Notes: generated by a model from the sequence alone, not told the origin. A stretch of 57,235 nucleotides of DNA from Leptolyngbya sp. BC1307 (GCF_002286735.1 NZ_NRTA01000026.1:1-57235); one strand, 5' to 3'. Positions 9,115-18,132 are shown, counted from the first letter of the stretch. Numbers and translations are program-made.

Positions 9115-11649
9115 TCAAGGCCGATTCTCCAGTAAAACGGCTTGGCCATCCTCTAGCGTTAGCCCTTTTAAGGCTTCGGCTTCGGCCACGACTAGTCCTG
9201 GCGAAGTCATGACGACGCGCCATTCGTGAGGATCTAGCTGCAGCCAGTCGAGTAAAGCGGTCTGTGCCGGATTGCCGCCCATATGAGCGAGCAGGGCAAT
9301 TTTCTTAGGCTCGATAATCGGGCTCGATTGAGCCGGGCTAGGCTGCGATCGCACCCCATAAAACAAAGTGTGGCCCGATTCGCTAACGCGGTTGAACCGG
9401 TCAGTTCCCGAAAGATTTTCCATCAGCCAGGGGTTGGCCTGTCGGTATTGGCGCATGGCTAGGTTGAAGGCAGCGCGATCGCCATTCACACCCGCCGCGA
9501 AGTGAGAGACCCGGCTAAACTCATGGCAATCTTCCATGAAAGCCAGCGCAAAAGCCTTGAGCTGAGCCGCTTCTAAGTTATGGCAAAACGCCTCCAGCGC
9601 AGGCTCTTGCACCAGGCCATCGGGCTCTAAGCTCCACCGACGACAAAAGCGAGCGACCAGCGCCAGGTCATACTCAAACTTTTCCATAGCGGTGGTCAGC
9701 ATCTGGGTAAAGCGCCGCAGCAGGGCTAGCCGCTCAAAGCCAAACTGCTTCAGGCCGGTAAAGAAATGAGGCCGCTCATAGCTTTCGGGCGTCACCTGCC
9801 AGTCTAAAAAGCCAAACTCTTCAGCGGCGACCTTGACGCCATAGCGGTCGTCAGTACTGCGGAAAAATCCCCAGCCGCTGTGCATTAGCGCATTCAAAAA
9901 TTCCATCGGCAGGCCCGGACTAAAGCCATAGACCCACAGCGTCACCGCCGGATTGTCGTAGGCGTTATCAAGCACTTCTGGCAGCGTCTCGCCCAAGTTC
10001 CAGTTGATATCGACATCGGTCGCAATCTGAGTACCTCGCCGCACCGTATCGTGGTTGCCGCAGCCGGTAATCCAGCGATCACCCTTCTGCATCACCTCCT
10101 GCACACGCGGCCATTTGTAGTCCCAATAGCCCTTCAGCGCTGGCGTATTGTGCGCAAAAATCAGCGGGCCCCACTGAAAGGCATCGGGGCGCAAGTCAAT
10201 CAGCTCCCGGTAGGTAGAAGTCGTCTCCCAGCCTTCTGCGGGCCAGGGGCGACCGTCTTCAAAAATGGTAAACATCAGCCGCTGAGCGCCGTTGATTTCC
10301 TGCACCACGTCGCTCATGGCCATCAGGTAGTTGTCGTCATACTCCAGCCGACCGGAGAAGGGGTTAAAAAAGCGAAAGTCCTGCCCGCCGTCGATGCGAA
10401 TACCGTCGATTCCCGTATTGAGCTTGCGCCGCTGCATCTCTAACAGCGTCGCTCGCACCATCGGCAGCGTATGGCTGAGGTCTTGCCCATACATATTTGG
10501 CCCCGCGAGAAACTGGCGGCTGAGCAAGTCGAGCGCCTGATTGTCTGAATGGCCGTAGACGAGGTCATAAATCACCTGAATGGGCTTACCCGGAAAGCTG
10601 TGCAGCTCAGCGATAAAGTCAATCACCTCGTCCGGGCGCAGACTGCCTAAGAGCGACGCATTGGTCGCCGAAGACCCCAAAATCGGCACGTCGTACCCCC
10701 AGTTCAGCGTATCTGGCGGGCGCAGCGTGATCTGGAGCGGCTCGCGCGTACAGACCGGGCCGTCGGTGCCGTAAACCGCATGATAGCTCTCAGGGGCAAA
10801 GCTAAAAAAGTCGCGATCGCTATCTTCTGAACGATATTCAATCGTGGGCTCAGTAGGCAACAGCTGCACCGCATCGTAGCCAATGTAGTTTTGCTCTGCT
10901 GGCGTCAGGGACTCGCCCTGCTCCATTTTTTGGGCAATCTGCCGGTAAACCTCAGTCAAACCGGACAGGGTGCCGGTCGCTGAGGCCGTAGGCACGTGCA
11001 GCTGCAAAATATTGCAGGGCGCAGCAGTGCGGGGCAGGGCAGGCTCATCGCCAGTGGCCGCTGGCGTCACGGGTTCAGCTTGAGCGGCCTGGGTGAAGTA
11101 GTCGCGATCGCGCCGGTTTTGCTGCAGCCGGTCAAAGTCGTACAGTTCTGCGGGCGCAAACACGCCATAGGGCAGGGAGTAAGGAGCCACATCGCGCACT
11201 GTATATAGCTGGCCGTCATTAAAGTCGCGGTAGCGCAGCCAGTAGAGGCTGCCGAGCTGATCGCGCGATCCCGACTGCATACCGCTGACCACCGCCCAGA
11301 CAAATTCGCCCTGGAGTGATGGCTCAACACATTCGTAGCGAAACGACACGGTCTGCTGTGGCTGAGAGAAATCTACTGGTTCGAGTGGGGTAAATATCTC
11401 TAGATAGATATTATTGCGCTCATTCGGCAAAATCTGGCCCGCCAGCTTCGGCACCCAAAAGCCAATCTCCGTCAGGCCATCGGCGCAGACGTGAGCCCCT
11501 AGCCGCCGAGCTAACTGCTGACCAATCTCAAAATAAGTCGCTCCAGACTCACCGACTTCGACCGCCCAAGCTGAGAGGGCTGCGGTTTCTGGCTCCTGCA
11601 GCTCGACCGGGGGAAGTGAAAGGGCGCGCTCGGAGAGAGGATGGCTCAT
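9115..11649 (-). CDS. gghA: Glucosylglycerol hydrolase (GH13-like)
   Basis: A large glycoside hydrolase of about 844 residues. It resembles the cyanobacterial GghA family, which hydrolyses glucosylglycerol to glucose and glycerol when salt stress is relieved. GH13-type elements are visible. GIDGIRIDGGQDF carries the likely catalytic Asp, MFTIFEDGRPW the likely acid/base region, and TGCGNHDTVRRGTQ the conserved NHD. A beta-rich N-terminal domain of roughly 250 residues precedes the barrel. The ATG at 11649 is preferred because an AGGA sequence sits 7 bases upstream; an in-frame TTG at 11682 would add 11 residues. It is first in a minus-strand run with glpK and stpA, and divergent from ggpS across a 1-kb gap. 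Another GH13 activity such as sucrose phosphorylase is possible but less likely given the locus. Confidence 0.85.
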   Translation of the reverse strand: MSHPLSERALSLPPVELQEPETAALSAWAVEVGESGATYFEIGQQLARRLGAHVCADGLTEIGFWVPKLAGQILPNERNNIYLEIFTPLEPVDFSQPQQTVSFRYECVEPSLQGEFVWAVVSGMQSGSRDQLGSLYWLRYRDFNDGQLYTVRDVAPYSLPYGVFAPAELYDFDRLQQNRRDRDYFTQAAQAEPVTPAATGDEPALPRTAAPCNILQLHVPTASATGTLSGLTEVYRQIAQKMEQGESLTPAEQNYIGYDAVQLLPTEPTIEYRSEDSDRDFFSFAPESYHAVYGTDGPVCTREPLQITLRPPDTLNWGYDVPILGSSATNASLLGSLRPDEVIDFIAELHSFPGKPIQVIYDLVYGHSDNQALDLLSRQFLAGPNMYGQDLSHTLPMVRATLLEMQRRKLNTGIDGIRIDGGQDFRFFNPFSGRLEYDDNYLMAMSDVVQEINGAQRLMFTIFEDGRPWPAEGWETTSTYRELIDLRPDAFQWGPLIFAHNTPALKGYWDYKWPRVQEVMQKGDRWITGCGNHDTVRRGTQIATDVDINWNLGETLPEVLDNAYDNPAVTLWVYGFSPGLPMEFLNALMHSGWGFFRSTDDRYGVKVAAEEFGFLDWQVTPESYERPHFFTGLKQFGFERLALLRRFTQMLTTAMEKFEYDLALVARFCRRWSLEPDGLVQEPALEAFCHNLEAAQLKAFALAFMEDCHEFSRVSHFAAGVNGDRAAFNLAMRQYRQANPWLMENLSGTDRFNRVSESGHTLFYGVRSQPSPAQSSPIIEPKKIALLAHMGGNPAQTALLDWLQLDPHEWRVVMTSPGLVVAEAEALKGLTLEDGQAVLLENRP

Positions 11650-11653
11650 AAAC

Positions 11654-11681
11654 AGTCCTAGTGTGCAAGTCCTGGTGTGCA
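11654..11681. repeat. Tandem 14-bp duplication upstream of gghA
   Basis: AGTCCTAGTGTGCA and AGTCCTGGTGTGCA stand head to tail with one mismatch, directly ahead of the preferred gghA start. The duplication creates the alternative in-frame TTG. Confidence 0.8.
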
Positions 11682-12214
11682 AAAAGGGTAGTCTACATTC
11701 TTACGCAATCAAACGCCGGATCAGACATACGGTCAGCCACGCACTCGAAGCGCCGCTATTCGCAGGTCTCACCAGCGCGGTTAAAGACGCGGTTAAAAAT
11801 GAATGCTGCTTTCTGTCCACTACTCTAAACCTAATTCCTGGAATAGGAAAAGCTTTTCTCTATCTGAACCTATGCCTGACTGAGTTCGGCTAATCCACTC
11901 ATAGCCGTCCGCCCGAGCAGCGATCGCCTCTATTCCAAACGGCTAGCGGCAGGCAGCGCTTAAGATTGTCTGTCTATAGGAAGATCCCTAAACTACACCG
12001 TGAGAGGTATTGTCTACACTGACACTATCGAGTAAACATTTGCCCTATAAATTCGCCTGCTAATTTAAAGTAACCCTTGGCTGCTTCTCTTAAATTTCAA
12101 TCAGGTTAGGTTAGTCAATCCGAGTAGCTCAACAGCATCTAGCCTTAACATTTAGCTTCGACGATCTCTATCAAGGGCTGATCATCTTAGCTTGTTTATA
12201 TTGTTGCATTAGCT

Positions 12215-12242
12215 GTTGTATTGAGCGCGTTGTATTGAGCGC
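12215..12242. repeat. Perfect 14-bp tandem duplication
   Basis: GTTGTATTGAGCGC occurs twice head to tail with no mismatch in the gghA-ggpS gap. Confidence 0.9.
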
Positions 12243-12427
12243 TGAGAGCCTCTTCTACAAGGTTTTCTCGGCAGAAGCGGTCAGACTTCTCCCCCGCTTT
12301 CATGCTCGTCCAACGCCAGCCAAGCCAGCCAAGCTGCGGTAGCGTAACCAACTGAGCAGTTGGATAAACGGGTAACCCGATAGACGGGGCCGCAACAGCG
12401 ATTGACCATTTATCCGAAGCGCTGTAC

Positions 12428-12512
12428 TGCCCCACCCCAAGCATTTTGTCTTGAGCAAGACGGCAGCGGCGCTAGCCAACGCCTTGATTTAGTGTGACTA
12501 TTGGGTGGGGCA
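12428..12512. repeat. 85-bp element with inverted terminal repeats
   Basis: The left end TGCCCCACCCCAA and the right end TTGGGTGGGGCA are inverted copies, apart from one extra C on the left. The interior is 60 bases with no coding potential. No target-site duplication is evident. It may be a small non-autonomous element or a large regulatory hairpin in the ggpS upstream region. Confidence 0.5.
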
Positions 12513-12629
12513 CTCATCGCCGCTCTCAGGGCGAACTAGCTACAGCCTGAATTAAGAAGGGGCTGCAGAATAGGGCTTTATTCGCCGCAGTGACGGCCGG
12601 CTGGATTTATCTTCAGTCAGCCAACGGTG

Positions 12630-12657
12630 TTGATCAGGCGCTAAATATAAATATAAA
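12630..12657 (+). promoter_or_regulatory. Candidate ggpS promoter
   Basis: TTGATC (12630-12635) and TATAAA (12652-12657) are separated by 16 bases, a plausible sigma-70-type pair about 70 bases before the ggpS start. The ribosome binding site CGGAGG lies at 12713-12718, ten bases before ATG. Confidence 0.4.
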
Positions 12658-12728
12658 GGCAAAATCGCCAACCGATTTTTCGCCTGAACCCGCTGTACAT
12701 TTGCTAACTCTCCGGAGGTTTTTCATCT

Positions 12729-14231
12729 ATGAAATCATCCCTTGTTATTCTTTATCACCGCGAGCCGTACGATGAGGTCATCGAAAATGGTCAGACCTAC
12801 TATCGAGAAAAGAAAAGCCCAAACGGTATTCTACCGACTATCAAGAGCTTTTTTGCCAGCGCTGAGCAAAGCACCTGGATCGCTTGGAAACAGATAAACC
12901 CCAATCAAAAGAACAGCTTTAAAGAGCGCATGAGCTTCGAGGGCAATGAGAACGGTACTGTGCGTCGAATTCCGCTCAGCGCCGAGCAAGTGAAGAATTT
13001 TTATCACGTTACCTCCAAAGAAGCTTTTTGGCCAATTCTGCACTCTTTTCCCTGGCAGTTTACCTACGAATCTTCTGACTGGGAGAACTTTCAAGATATC
13101 AACAAACGGTTTGCTGATGCTGCTTGCGAAGATGCTGCCGATGACGCGCTGATCTGGATTCATGACTACAACCTGTGGTTGACGCCCTACTACATTCGTC
13201 AGCAGCGACCGAATGCCAAGATTGTCTTTTTTCACCATACGCCTTTTCCTGGTCCCGATGCTTTCAACGTGCTGCCCTGGCGCGAAGAGATTGTTGAAAG
13301 CATTCTCTGTTGTGATGTGTGCGGCTTTCACATTCCGCGCTACGTGGAGAACTTTGTGGCGATCGCCCAAGGTCTCTGCGACATCGAGATTGTCAAAAGA
13401 GAGCCCGTCGCCAAAGAATTTACCCCGCGCGGCACTGCCTTAGCCGTTCCAGAAATTACCACACAGGTGCGCTACAAAGGGCAGCTCGTTCACTTAGGGG
13501 CTTTCCCAGTGGGTACGAATGTTAACTTTATTCGCTCCGTTGTCGAGAAGCCATCGGTGAAAAAGCGAGTTGAAGAGATTCGCGCAGAAATGGGAGGCGA
13601 GCGCCAGCTCATTGTCTCTGCCGGGCGGGTGGACTATGTGAAAGGCACCAAGGAAATGCTGCTGTGCTACGAGCGCCTGCTAACCCGGCGGCCAGAGCTG
13701 CAAGGCAAAATTAACTTTGTCGTCGCGGTCGCTAAGCCAGCAACCGGCATGCGAATTTACAAGACCGCGCAAAGCGAAATCGAGCGGCTCGTCGGTAAAA
13801 TCAACGGTCGCTTCGCGAAGCTGAGCTGGACACCAATTTTACTCTTTACTTCAGCGCTGCCTTTAGAAGAGATTTTGGCGCTGTATGCGGCAGCAGATAT
13901 TGCCTGGATTACACCCCTGCGAGACGGTCTGAATCTGGTCGGCAAAGAGTTTGTGGTGGCCAAAGGCGGGGAGGATGGCGTGCTGGTCTTCTCTGAATTT
14001 GCCGGAGCAGCGGTAGAACTGCCGGACGCGGTGCTGACAAACCCCTACGCCGATAGCAGCATGGATCGGGCAATCGACCAGGCGCTCGCGATGGAGCCCG
14101 AAGAGCGCAAGAAGCGGATGGGCCGCATGTACGAAGCGGTGAAAGCCTATGACGTAGATCGCTGGGCAGCTGAACTGCTCGGCTCTGTCGACAAGATAGA
14201 GAAAGCGGAGAAGGCAGCGATCGCCGTTTAA
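12729..14231 (+). CDS. ggpS: Glucosylglycerol-phosphate synthase
   Basis: A 500-residue GT20-family (trehalose-6-phosphate synthase-like) glycosyltransferase. It transfers glucose from ADP-glucose to glycerol-3-phosphate, the committed step of glucosylglycerol synthesis in the cytoplasm. Conserved features are WIHDYNLWLTPYYIRQ and FFHHTPFPGPDAFNVLPWR near residues 140-185. SAGRVDYVKGTKEML near residue 297 and TPLRDGLNLVGKEFV near residue 395 line the nucleotide-sugar site. The N-terminus MKSSLVILYHREPYDE matches GgpS rather than OtsA. A perfect CGGAGG lies ten bases before the ATG. It is divergent from gghA-glpK-stpA and ends in a strong terminator. Together with stpA this gives a complete pathway. 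Confidence 0.95.
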   Translation: MKSSLVILYHREPYDEVIENGQTYYREKKSPNGILPTIKSFFASAEQSTWIAWKQINPNQKNSFKERMSFEGNENGTVRRIPLSAEQVKNFYHVTSKEAFWPILHSFPWQFTYESSDWENFQDINKRFADAACEDAADDALIWIHDYNLWLTPYYIRQQRPNAKIVFFHHTPFPGPDAFNVLPWREEIVESILCCDVCGFHIPRYVENFVAIAQGLCDIEIVKREPVAKEFTPRGTALAVPEITTQVRYKGQLVHLGAFPVGTNVNFIRSVVEKPSVKKRVEEIRAEMGGERQLIVSAGRVDYVKGTKEMLLCYERLLTRRPELQGKINFVVAVAKPATGMRIYKTAQSEIERLVGKINGRFAKLSWTPILLFTSALPLEEILALYAAADIAWITPLRDGLNLVGKEFVVAKGGEDGVLVFSEFAGAAVELPDAVLTNPYADSSMDRAIDQALAMEPEERKKRMGRMYEAVKAYDVDRWAAELLGSVDKIEKAEKAAIAV

Positions 14232-14260
14232 GCCACCACAGGTCCGCTCGACACAGTCAG

Positions 14261-14308
14261 ACACCCGATGCTCAAAGCTATCAACTGGCAGTGAGCATCG
14301 GGTGTTTT
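14261..14308 (+). terminator. Intrinsic terminator after ggpS
   Basis: ACACCCGATGCTCA (14261-14274) and TGAGCATCGGGTGT (14292-14305) pair perfectly over 14 bases around a 17-base loop. A T-run follows on the plus strand (TTTT overlapping the end). The arm also serves the convergent pentapeptide gene, which ends at 14326. Confidence 0.8.
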
Positions 14309-14325
14309 CGCAGTTAGGGCAATTA

Positions 14326-14967
14326 TTAATCTAATATCGTGCCGGTCGTACAGGCCCCGGTCAGGTTGGCACCCGCCATGATGGCATCCTGAAAGTCGGC
14401 GCACAGCAAGTTAGCGCGAGCCAGAGAAGCGCCCGTAAAGTTAGCGGCCTGTAGATTGGCTTCTTCCAGGTTGGCCTCGCTCAGGGTTGCGCCCTGCAGG
14501 TCGGCCCGAGAAAAGTCGGTGCTGCGCAGGGTGCTGTCACTGAGATTGGCCCCGCGCAGATCCGCGCCGCGAACATCAGCCCCTTTAAGGTTCGCGCCCA
14601 TTAGCGAGGCCCCGCTCAAAAAAGCGCCGGTAAGGCTAGCACCCGTCAGCTTAGCGCCCATTAAGTTAGCGCCTCGTAAGTTAGCGCCCCGCAGGTCTGC
14701 GCCAGTGAGGTCGCACTGCATCAGGTTTGCGCCCCATAGATTGGCGCGCAGATCAGCCCCAGCCAGGTTAGCCCCAACCAGGTTACTACCCTCTAAGTGA
14801 GCGCGGTTGAGATTGGCCCGGCTCAGGTCGCAGCCAGAGAGGATTGCACCCGCTAGCTGCACGCCGGACAGGTCGCAGCCCGCTAAATCGGACTCTTCTA
14901 AGTTGGCACCGGCTAGCTTTTTGAGATTGCCCGCCCGGACTGCGTCAATGTCAATTGGTTCACTCAT
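14326..14967 (-). CDS. Pentapeptide-repeat protein
   Basis: About 213 residues, almost all A(N/D)LxX pentapeptide repeats, which fold as a right-handed quadrilateral beta-helix. Roughly 35 repeats follow a short non-repeat head (MSEPIDIDAVRAGNLKKL). No transmembrane segment or signal peptide is present, so it is probably cytosolic or bound to other proteins. The molecular role cannot be read from the repeats; relatives in cyanobacteria are abundant and mostly uncharacterised. Register breaks once, at residues 71-74 (ADLR), where a unit has four residues instead of five. The ATG at 14967 is preferred over an upstream in-frame TTG at 15000. The gene is convergent with ggpS and follows the DICT/HD gene on the same strand at 51 bases. 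Confidence 0.88.
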   Translation of the reverse strand: MSEPIDIDAVRAGNLKKLAGANLEESDLAGCDLSGVQLAGAILSGCDLSRANLNRAHLEGSNLVGANLAGADLRANLWGANLMQCDLTGADLRGANLRGANLMGAKLTGASLTGAFLSGASLMGANLKGADVRGADLRGANLSDSTLRSTDFSRADLQGATLSEANLEEANLQAANFTGASLARANLLCADFQDAIMAGANLTGACTTGTILD

Positions 14968-15018
14968 TTTTGTGCGCTGCAAAAAATAGGATGTATGCAA
15001 AGGTGTCTGAGGAGAAGC

Positions 15019-16467
15019 TTAAGTAGACTTCGTCTTCTCAGAAACAGAGAACGATGGCCAGGAATCTGCTACCTCAGGATTGAGTAGACCGGTGCCCATA
15101 GACAGTTTGAGTGGAATGGTCGGCAGACTCAGGCCCTGCTGCAAGCCCGTCACCAAAAAGCCCAATATCTCTAAAAGCTTAGGATCCCAGTGATCGTCCG
15201 CCTCAGCCTGACAGTCGGCAAAGGCATCGGTAACATGCTGCCATTCATTTTCGGCAGTTGGGGATAGGGATACCGCCTTCGGGTGGGTCTGCTGACTAGC
15301 TTCGTAGCGACGATGGGCCGCCGCCTGCTGAAAGGCTGCTACCAGGCCCAATATTCTGGACTCCACCGGAATTTTGTCGCCTTCCAGACCCGCTGGCTGA
15401 CCGCTGCCATCCCACCACTCATGCTGGTGAGAAATGATTTGCGCGATCGCCCTGAGCCTGGGCAATACCCGCAGCGTCTGCGCGCCCGGATGCAGCGGGC
15501 AGCTATCGCCCTCTTGGTTGCCCATCGTGTGGTCATCAAACTGAGCAGGCGCAATCCGATGCAGCAAGCTCGCCAGCCGCAGTCGCTGCATTTGCCACAC
15601 CGGCAGATCTAGAAACTGACCCATTATTTCTGAGAGCGAGGCCACTTCTGCTGCTGCCAGCGGATTAGTCGGGTCGGCCAAATCAGCGAGCTGAGCCATA
15701 CGCAAGTAAGCTTGCAGCTCATTAGAAACCAAATTTTGGCTAAGGGCACCCGCAAACTTAAACGTTTCGGTTTGTTCGACCTGGCGATCGCCTCCTTGCA
15801 AATAGTCCACCACACGCATCACCACATTGCCAATTTCATTGGTCTTAGTGGCAGCTTCTGCGTCTATTTTGGCCAATTTTGCTTCTAGCTGAGCCTGCAC
15901 ATCAGGAGCATAGCGGCCCACGTGATCGGCAGTGATCGCAATCGTCTCTCCCACCAGCACCGGATCAAACGTCCAAAACCCATAGAACTTACGCTCTAAA
16001 TCGTTTTCTGGCGGCCCCTTCGGACCATACTCTTCATCGGTTAGCTCCTGACACAGCACCATCGCACTGTAAGTAGAGCCCATAATCATCAGGTGCCACT
16101 CTTGCGCTACCGGATCATCTTTATCGAGCTCAACTAGCGTGACATTTTCGCGCGACCCCGTTGGATGCTCAGCAAAACCTGCCCCCGCTGCCGCCATAAT
16201 CACAATCTGGTCAGCTGTATCGGCAATGTCGCTATAGCGATCAGCCTCTTCCAAATACCACTTACCCTGCTGAAAGGCCGTCACCATCAGCGGCGACGTT
16301 TTAGTGGCGAGCACAGCATCCTCTAGCGCATGGCAAAGTGCCACCAGCGTATTTTTGTAATACACCCCAAAGTTGAGTGGAGTGCGGCCTGAGGCTTCAG
16401 AATCACGCGACGAGTCAGCGCTATCGTGGCCACGCACAAGCCTTTGAAGAATGGAACCCGCCAACAT
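15019..16467 (-). CDS. DICT sensor plus HD-type domain signalling protein
   Basis: A 482-residue soluble protein. The first half resembles the DICT sensory domain found in cyanobacterial signalling proteins. It runs from LNFGVYYKNTLVALCHALEDAVL near residue 31 to about residue 190. The second half resembles an HD or HD-GYP-type domain: RLRLASLLHRIAP near residue 300 and SHQHEWWDGSGQPAGLEGDKIPVESRIL near residue 345 correspond to the HExxDGxGYP signature. The canonical leading HD pair is not obvious (LLHRIAP), so cyclic-nucleotide phosphodiesterase activity is uncertain. The tail after residue 440 is Ser/Thr/Pro-rich. It lies between the radical SAM gene and the pentapeptide gene on the same strand. 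Role is inferred as stimulus sensing; the ligand is unknown. Confidence 0.75.
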   Translation of the reverse strand: MLAGSILQRLVRGHDSADSSRDSEASGRTPLNFGVYYKNTLVALCHALEDAVLATKTSPLMVTAFQQGKWYLEEADRYSDIADTADQIVIMAAAGAGFAEHPTGSRENVTLVELDKDDPVAQEWHLMIMGSTYSAMVLCQELTDEEYGPKGPPENDLERKFYGFWTFDPVLVGETIAITADHVGRYAPDVQAQLEAKLAKIDAEAATKTNEIGNVVMRVVDYLQGGDRQVEQTETFKFAGALSQNLVSNELQAYLRMAQLADLADPTNPLAAAEVASLSEIMGQFLDLPVWQMQRLRLASLLHRIAPAQFDDHTMGNQEGDSCPLHPGAQTLRVLPRLRAIAQIISHQHEWWDGSGQPAGLEGDKIPVESRILGLVAAFQQAAAHRRYEASQQTHPKAVSLSPTAENEWQHVTDAFADCQAEADDHWDPKLLEILGFLVTGLQQGLSLPTIPLKLSMGTGLLNPEVADSWPSFSVSEKTKST

Positions 16468-16536
16468 GTTTTTACTAAGACCTTGTTAGATAAAGAGTAT
16501 AAAAAACTGAAAACAAACTGTTCAAAACCGCTGACC

Positions 16537-18132
16537 TTATGATACCCCAGCCAGGGTACGGGTTTCCCCCTTCACGGGCGCGCTCAACGCCTCGGACAGC
16601 GGCACCGTCCCTAGCCGCTGCTCTAAAATCTTCATCACCGCCCGGCCAAAGTCATTCGGATTTTCACGCATCGCCTCTAAGCAAACATCGCCAAAGAAAG
16701 CGCCCAGTTCACCCGGGTTCCACAGCAGCTTCAGAGCGACCCAGGGTAAATAGATAGCCAGTGGATTGTAGCCACGCTTGAGAATGTTGTTTTTAAAGGC
16801 GTACTCCTCTAGGTGAGTATGAGGCTGCAAGCCAATAAAGAAGATAGCTGGCTCTACTTTATCCACGCCAAAGATGTTCTCTAGCTCGCGGTGGTAGGCG
16901 ACCGTCTGGCGAATGGTCTCATCGCGCTCATCGATCACATTAAACGAATAGTTCACAGAGACAAAGGCATCAAACCCAGCTGCCTTAAGGTCGCGGCAGT
17001 TTTGCAGCACCGTCTTCAAGTTGTAGCCCATGCGCATTTTTCTGACCAGCTCTTGCGAGCCACTGGTAATGCCAATTTCAAAGTAGTTCATTCCGGTGGC
17101 GACCATCAGTTCGCACAGCCGAGGCGTCAGGTTATCGGCGCGAATGTAGGCGGCCCAATTAATATCAGTCATGCCAGAGGCTAGAATTTTCTCTAGCAGC
17201 TCAACCGCATCATCGATGTAGCGCTTAGCCGGAATAAACTGCGCATCGGTAAACCAAAACTTGCGAATGCCCCGGTCATAGAGCTGGCGCATTTCTTTAA
17301 CCACTTCATCGGCCGGGTTGATCCGTACCTGCTTGCCTTCTACAACGGTATAAATGCAGTAGCAGCAGTTGTGCGGACAGCCGCGCTTGGTCTGCACCCC
17401 GATGTAAAAATCTTGCTCTTGCAGGTAATACTCAAACTCCGGCCACATCGCCTCGATGTAGTCATAATCACAGGCAGACTTTTCGACCGGGGTCGGCCAC
17501 TCATGGATCAGGCGCTCTCGGGGAGACTCACCGACGACATAACAGCGTTCTCCTGAAAAATCTTCGCCGCGCAGCAGCTTTTCTAGCAGTGTTTCGCCTT
17601 CACCGACTGAGACGATAGTGCCCGCAGGCAGCGTGTTCTGCATCTGCTCATAAAATACGCTGACCGCGCCACCGCCAACGACCACTTGGGCGGCTGGCTG
17701 ATAGCGACGAGCCCGATTGAGCCCTCGTTTGATCAGCTTTTCGTTACGGCGCAGTTCGGCCAGGTAAGTACCCACCATCCGGGCTCCGCCTAGGGCTCCG
17801 CGCAGTTTCACCAAAGGGTTGGATGCGTAGGCAAATTCAAAAGCGTTTTGCAGCGGATTACCGCCCCGCCCACCAACCGGCGCATAAATTTGAATGTCTC
17901 GCCATGAGAAGACTAGCAGCGTTGGCTGAAAGCGATCAATGCGTTCATCAAGTGCAGCTGTAAAGTCCAAAGGGGGCACGGTGCCCATGTCAAAAATCTG
18001 CTGCTCTACGTCGGCAAAGCACTTGTGCACGTGATCTGCCAGATAAACCACGCCGATCGGGAAGATCGGATTACAGGGAAGGCGAACGTAGAGAATGCGT
18101 TGGTTGAACCTCTCTTGTGGAGAATCATTCAT
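16537..18132 (-). CDS. B12-binding-domain radical SAM protein (high-light acclimation type)
   Basis: A 531-residue radical SAM enzyme with an N-terminal cobalamin-binding-like domain. The iron-sulfur motif is C252-x3-C256-x2-C259, with an aromatic residue before the last Cys as usual. The GGG pattern (VVVGGGAVS) near residue 150 fits the Rossmann-type B12-binding region. The N-terminus (RILYVRLPCNPIFPIGVVYLADHV, residues 12-35) matches a family conserved in cyanobacteria and often annotated as a photosystem II high-light acclimation radical SAM protein; that name is from memory and the reaction is unknown. The gene precedes the DICT/HD gene on the minus strand at 69 bases. No CDS lies upstream for about 700 bases. 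Confidence 0.85.
   Translation of the reverse strand: MNDSPQERFNQRILYVRLPCNPIFPIGVVYLADHVHKCFADVEQQIFDMGTVPPLDFTAALDERIDRFQPTLLVFSWRDIQIYAPVGGRGGNPLQNAFEFAYASNPLVKLRGALGGARMVGTYLAELRRNEKLIKRGLNRARRYQPAAQVVVGGGAVSVFYEQMQNTLPAGTIVSVGEGETLLEKLLRGEDFSGERCYVVGESPRERLIHEWPTPVEKSACDYDYIEAMWPEFEYYLQEQDFYIGVQTKRGCPHNCCYCIYTVVEGKQVRINPADEVVKEMRQLYDRGIRKFWFTDAQFIPAKRYIDDAVELLEKILASGMTDINWAAYIRADNLTPRLCELMVATGMNYFEIGITSGSQELVRKMRMGYNLKTVLQNCRDLKAAGFDAFVSVNYSFNVIDERDETIRQTVAYHRELENIFGVDKVEPAIFFIGLQPHTHLEEYAFKNNILKRGYNPLAIYLPWVALKLLWNPGELGAFFGDVCLEAMRENPNDFGRAVMKILEQRLGTVPLSEALSAPVKGETRTLAGVS

Larger units (their letters stand above)
11682..12728. other. 1-kb regulatory gap between gghA and ggpS
   Basis: No convincing gene. 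Open frames here have poor composition and no ribosome binding site, and I see no clear small regulator such as the GgpR described upstream of ggpS in Synechocystis. The stretch holds an imperfect 12-bp tandem repeat (11777-11800), a perfect 14-bp tandem repeat (12215-12242), a short palindrome CCAACTGAGCAGTTGG near 12339, an 85-bp element with inverted ends (12428-12512) and a candidate promoter just before ggpS. The length of the gap suits salt-responsive divergent regulation. Confidence 0.6.

Noticed and set aside
11663-11893. 76-codon plus-strand frame upstream of ggpS
   Set aside because: It starts with GTG inside a tandem duplication, overlaps the gghA leader and has no family resemblance.
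12196-12444. 82-codon minus-strand frame in the gghA-ggpS gap
   Set aside because: It lacks a ribosome binding site, spans palindromes and repeats, and has poor composition, so it is more likely chance.
12590-12775. 61-codon frame overlapping the start of ggpS, considered as a GgpR-like regulator
   Set aside because: It overlaps ggpS in another frame and has no good ribosome binding site; the similarity to GgpR cannot be judged by eye.
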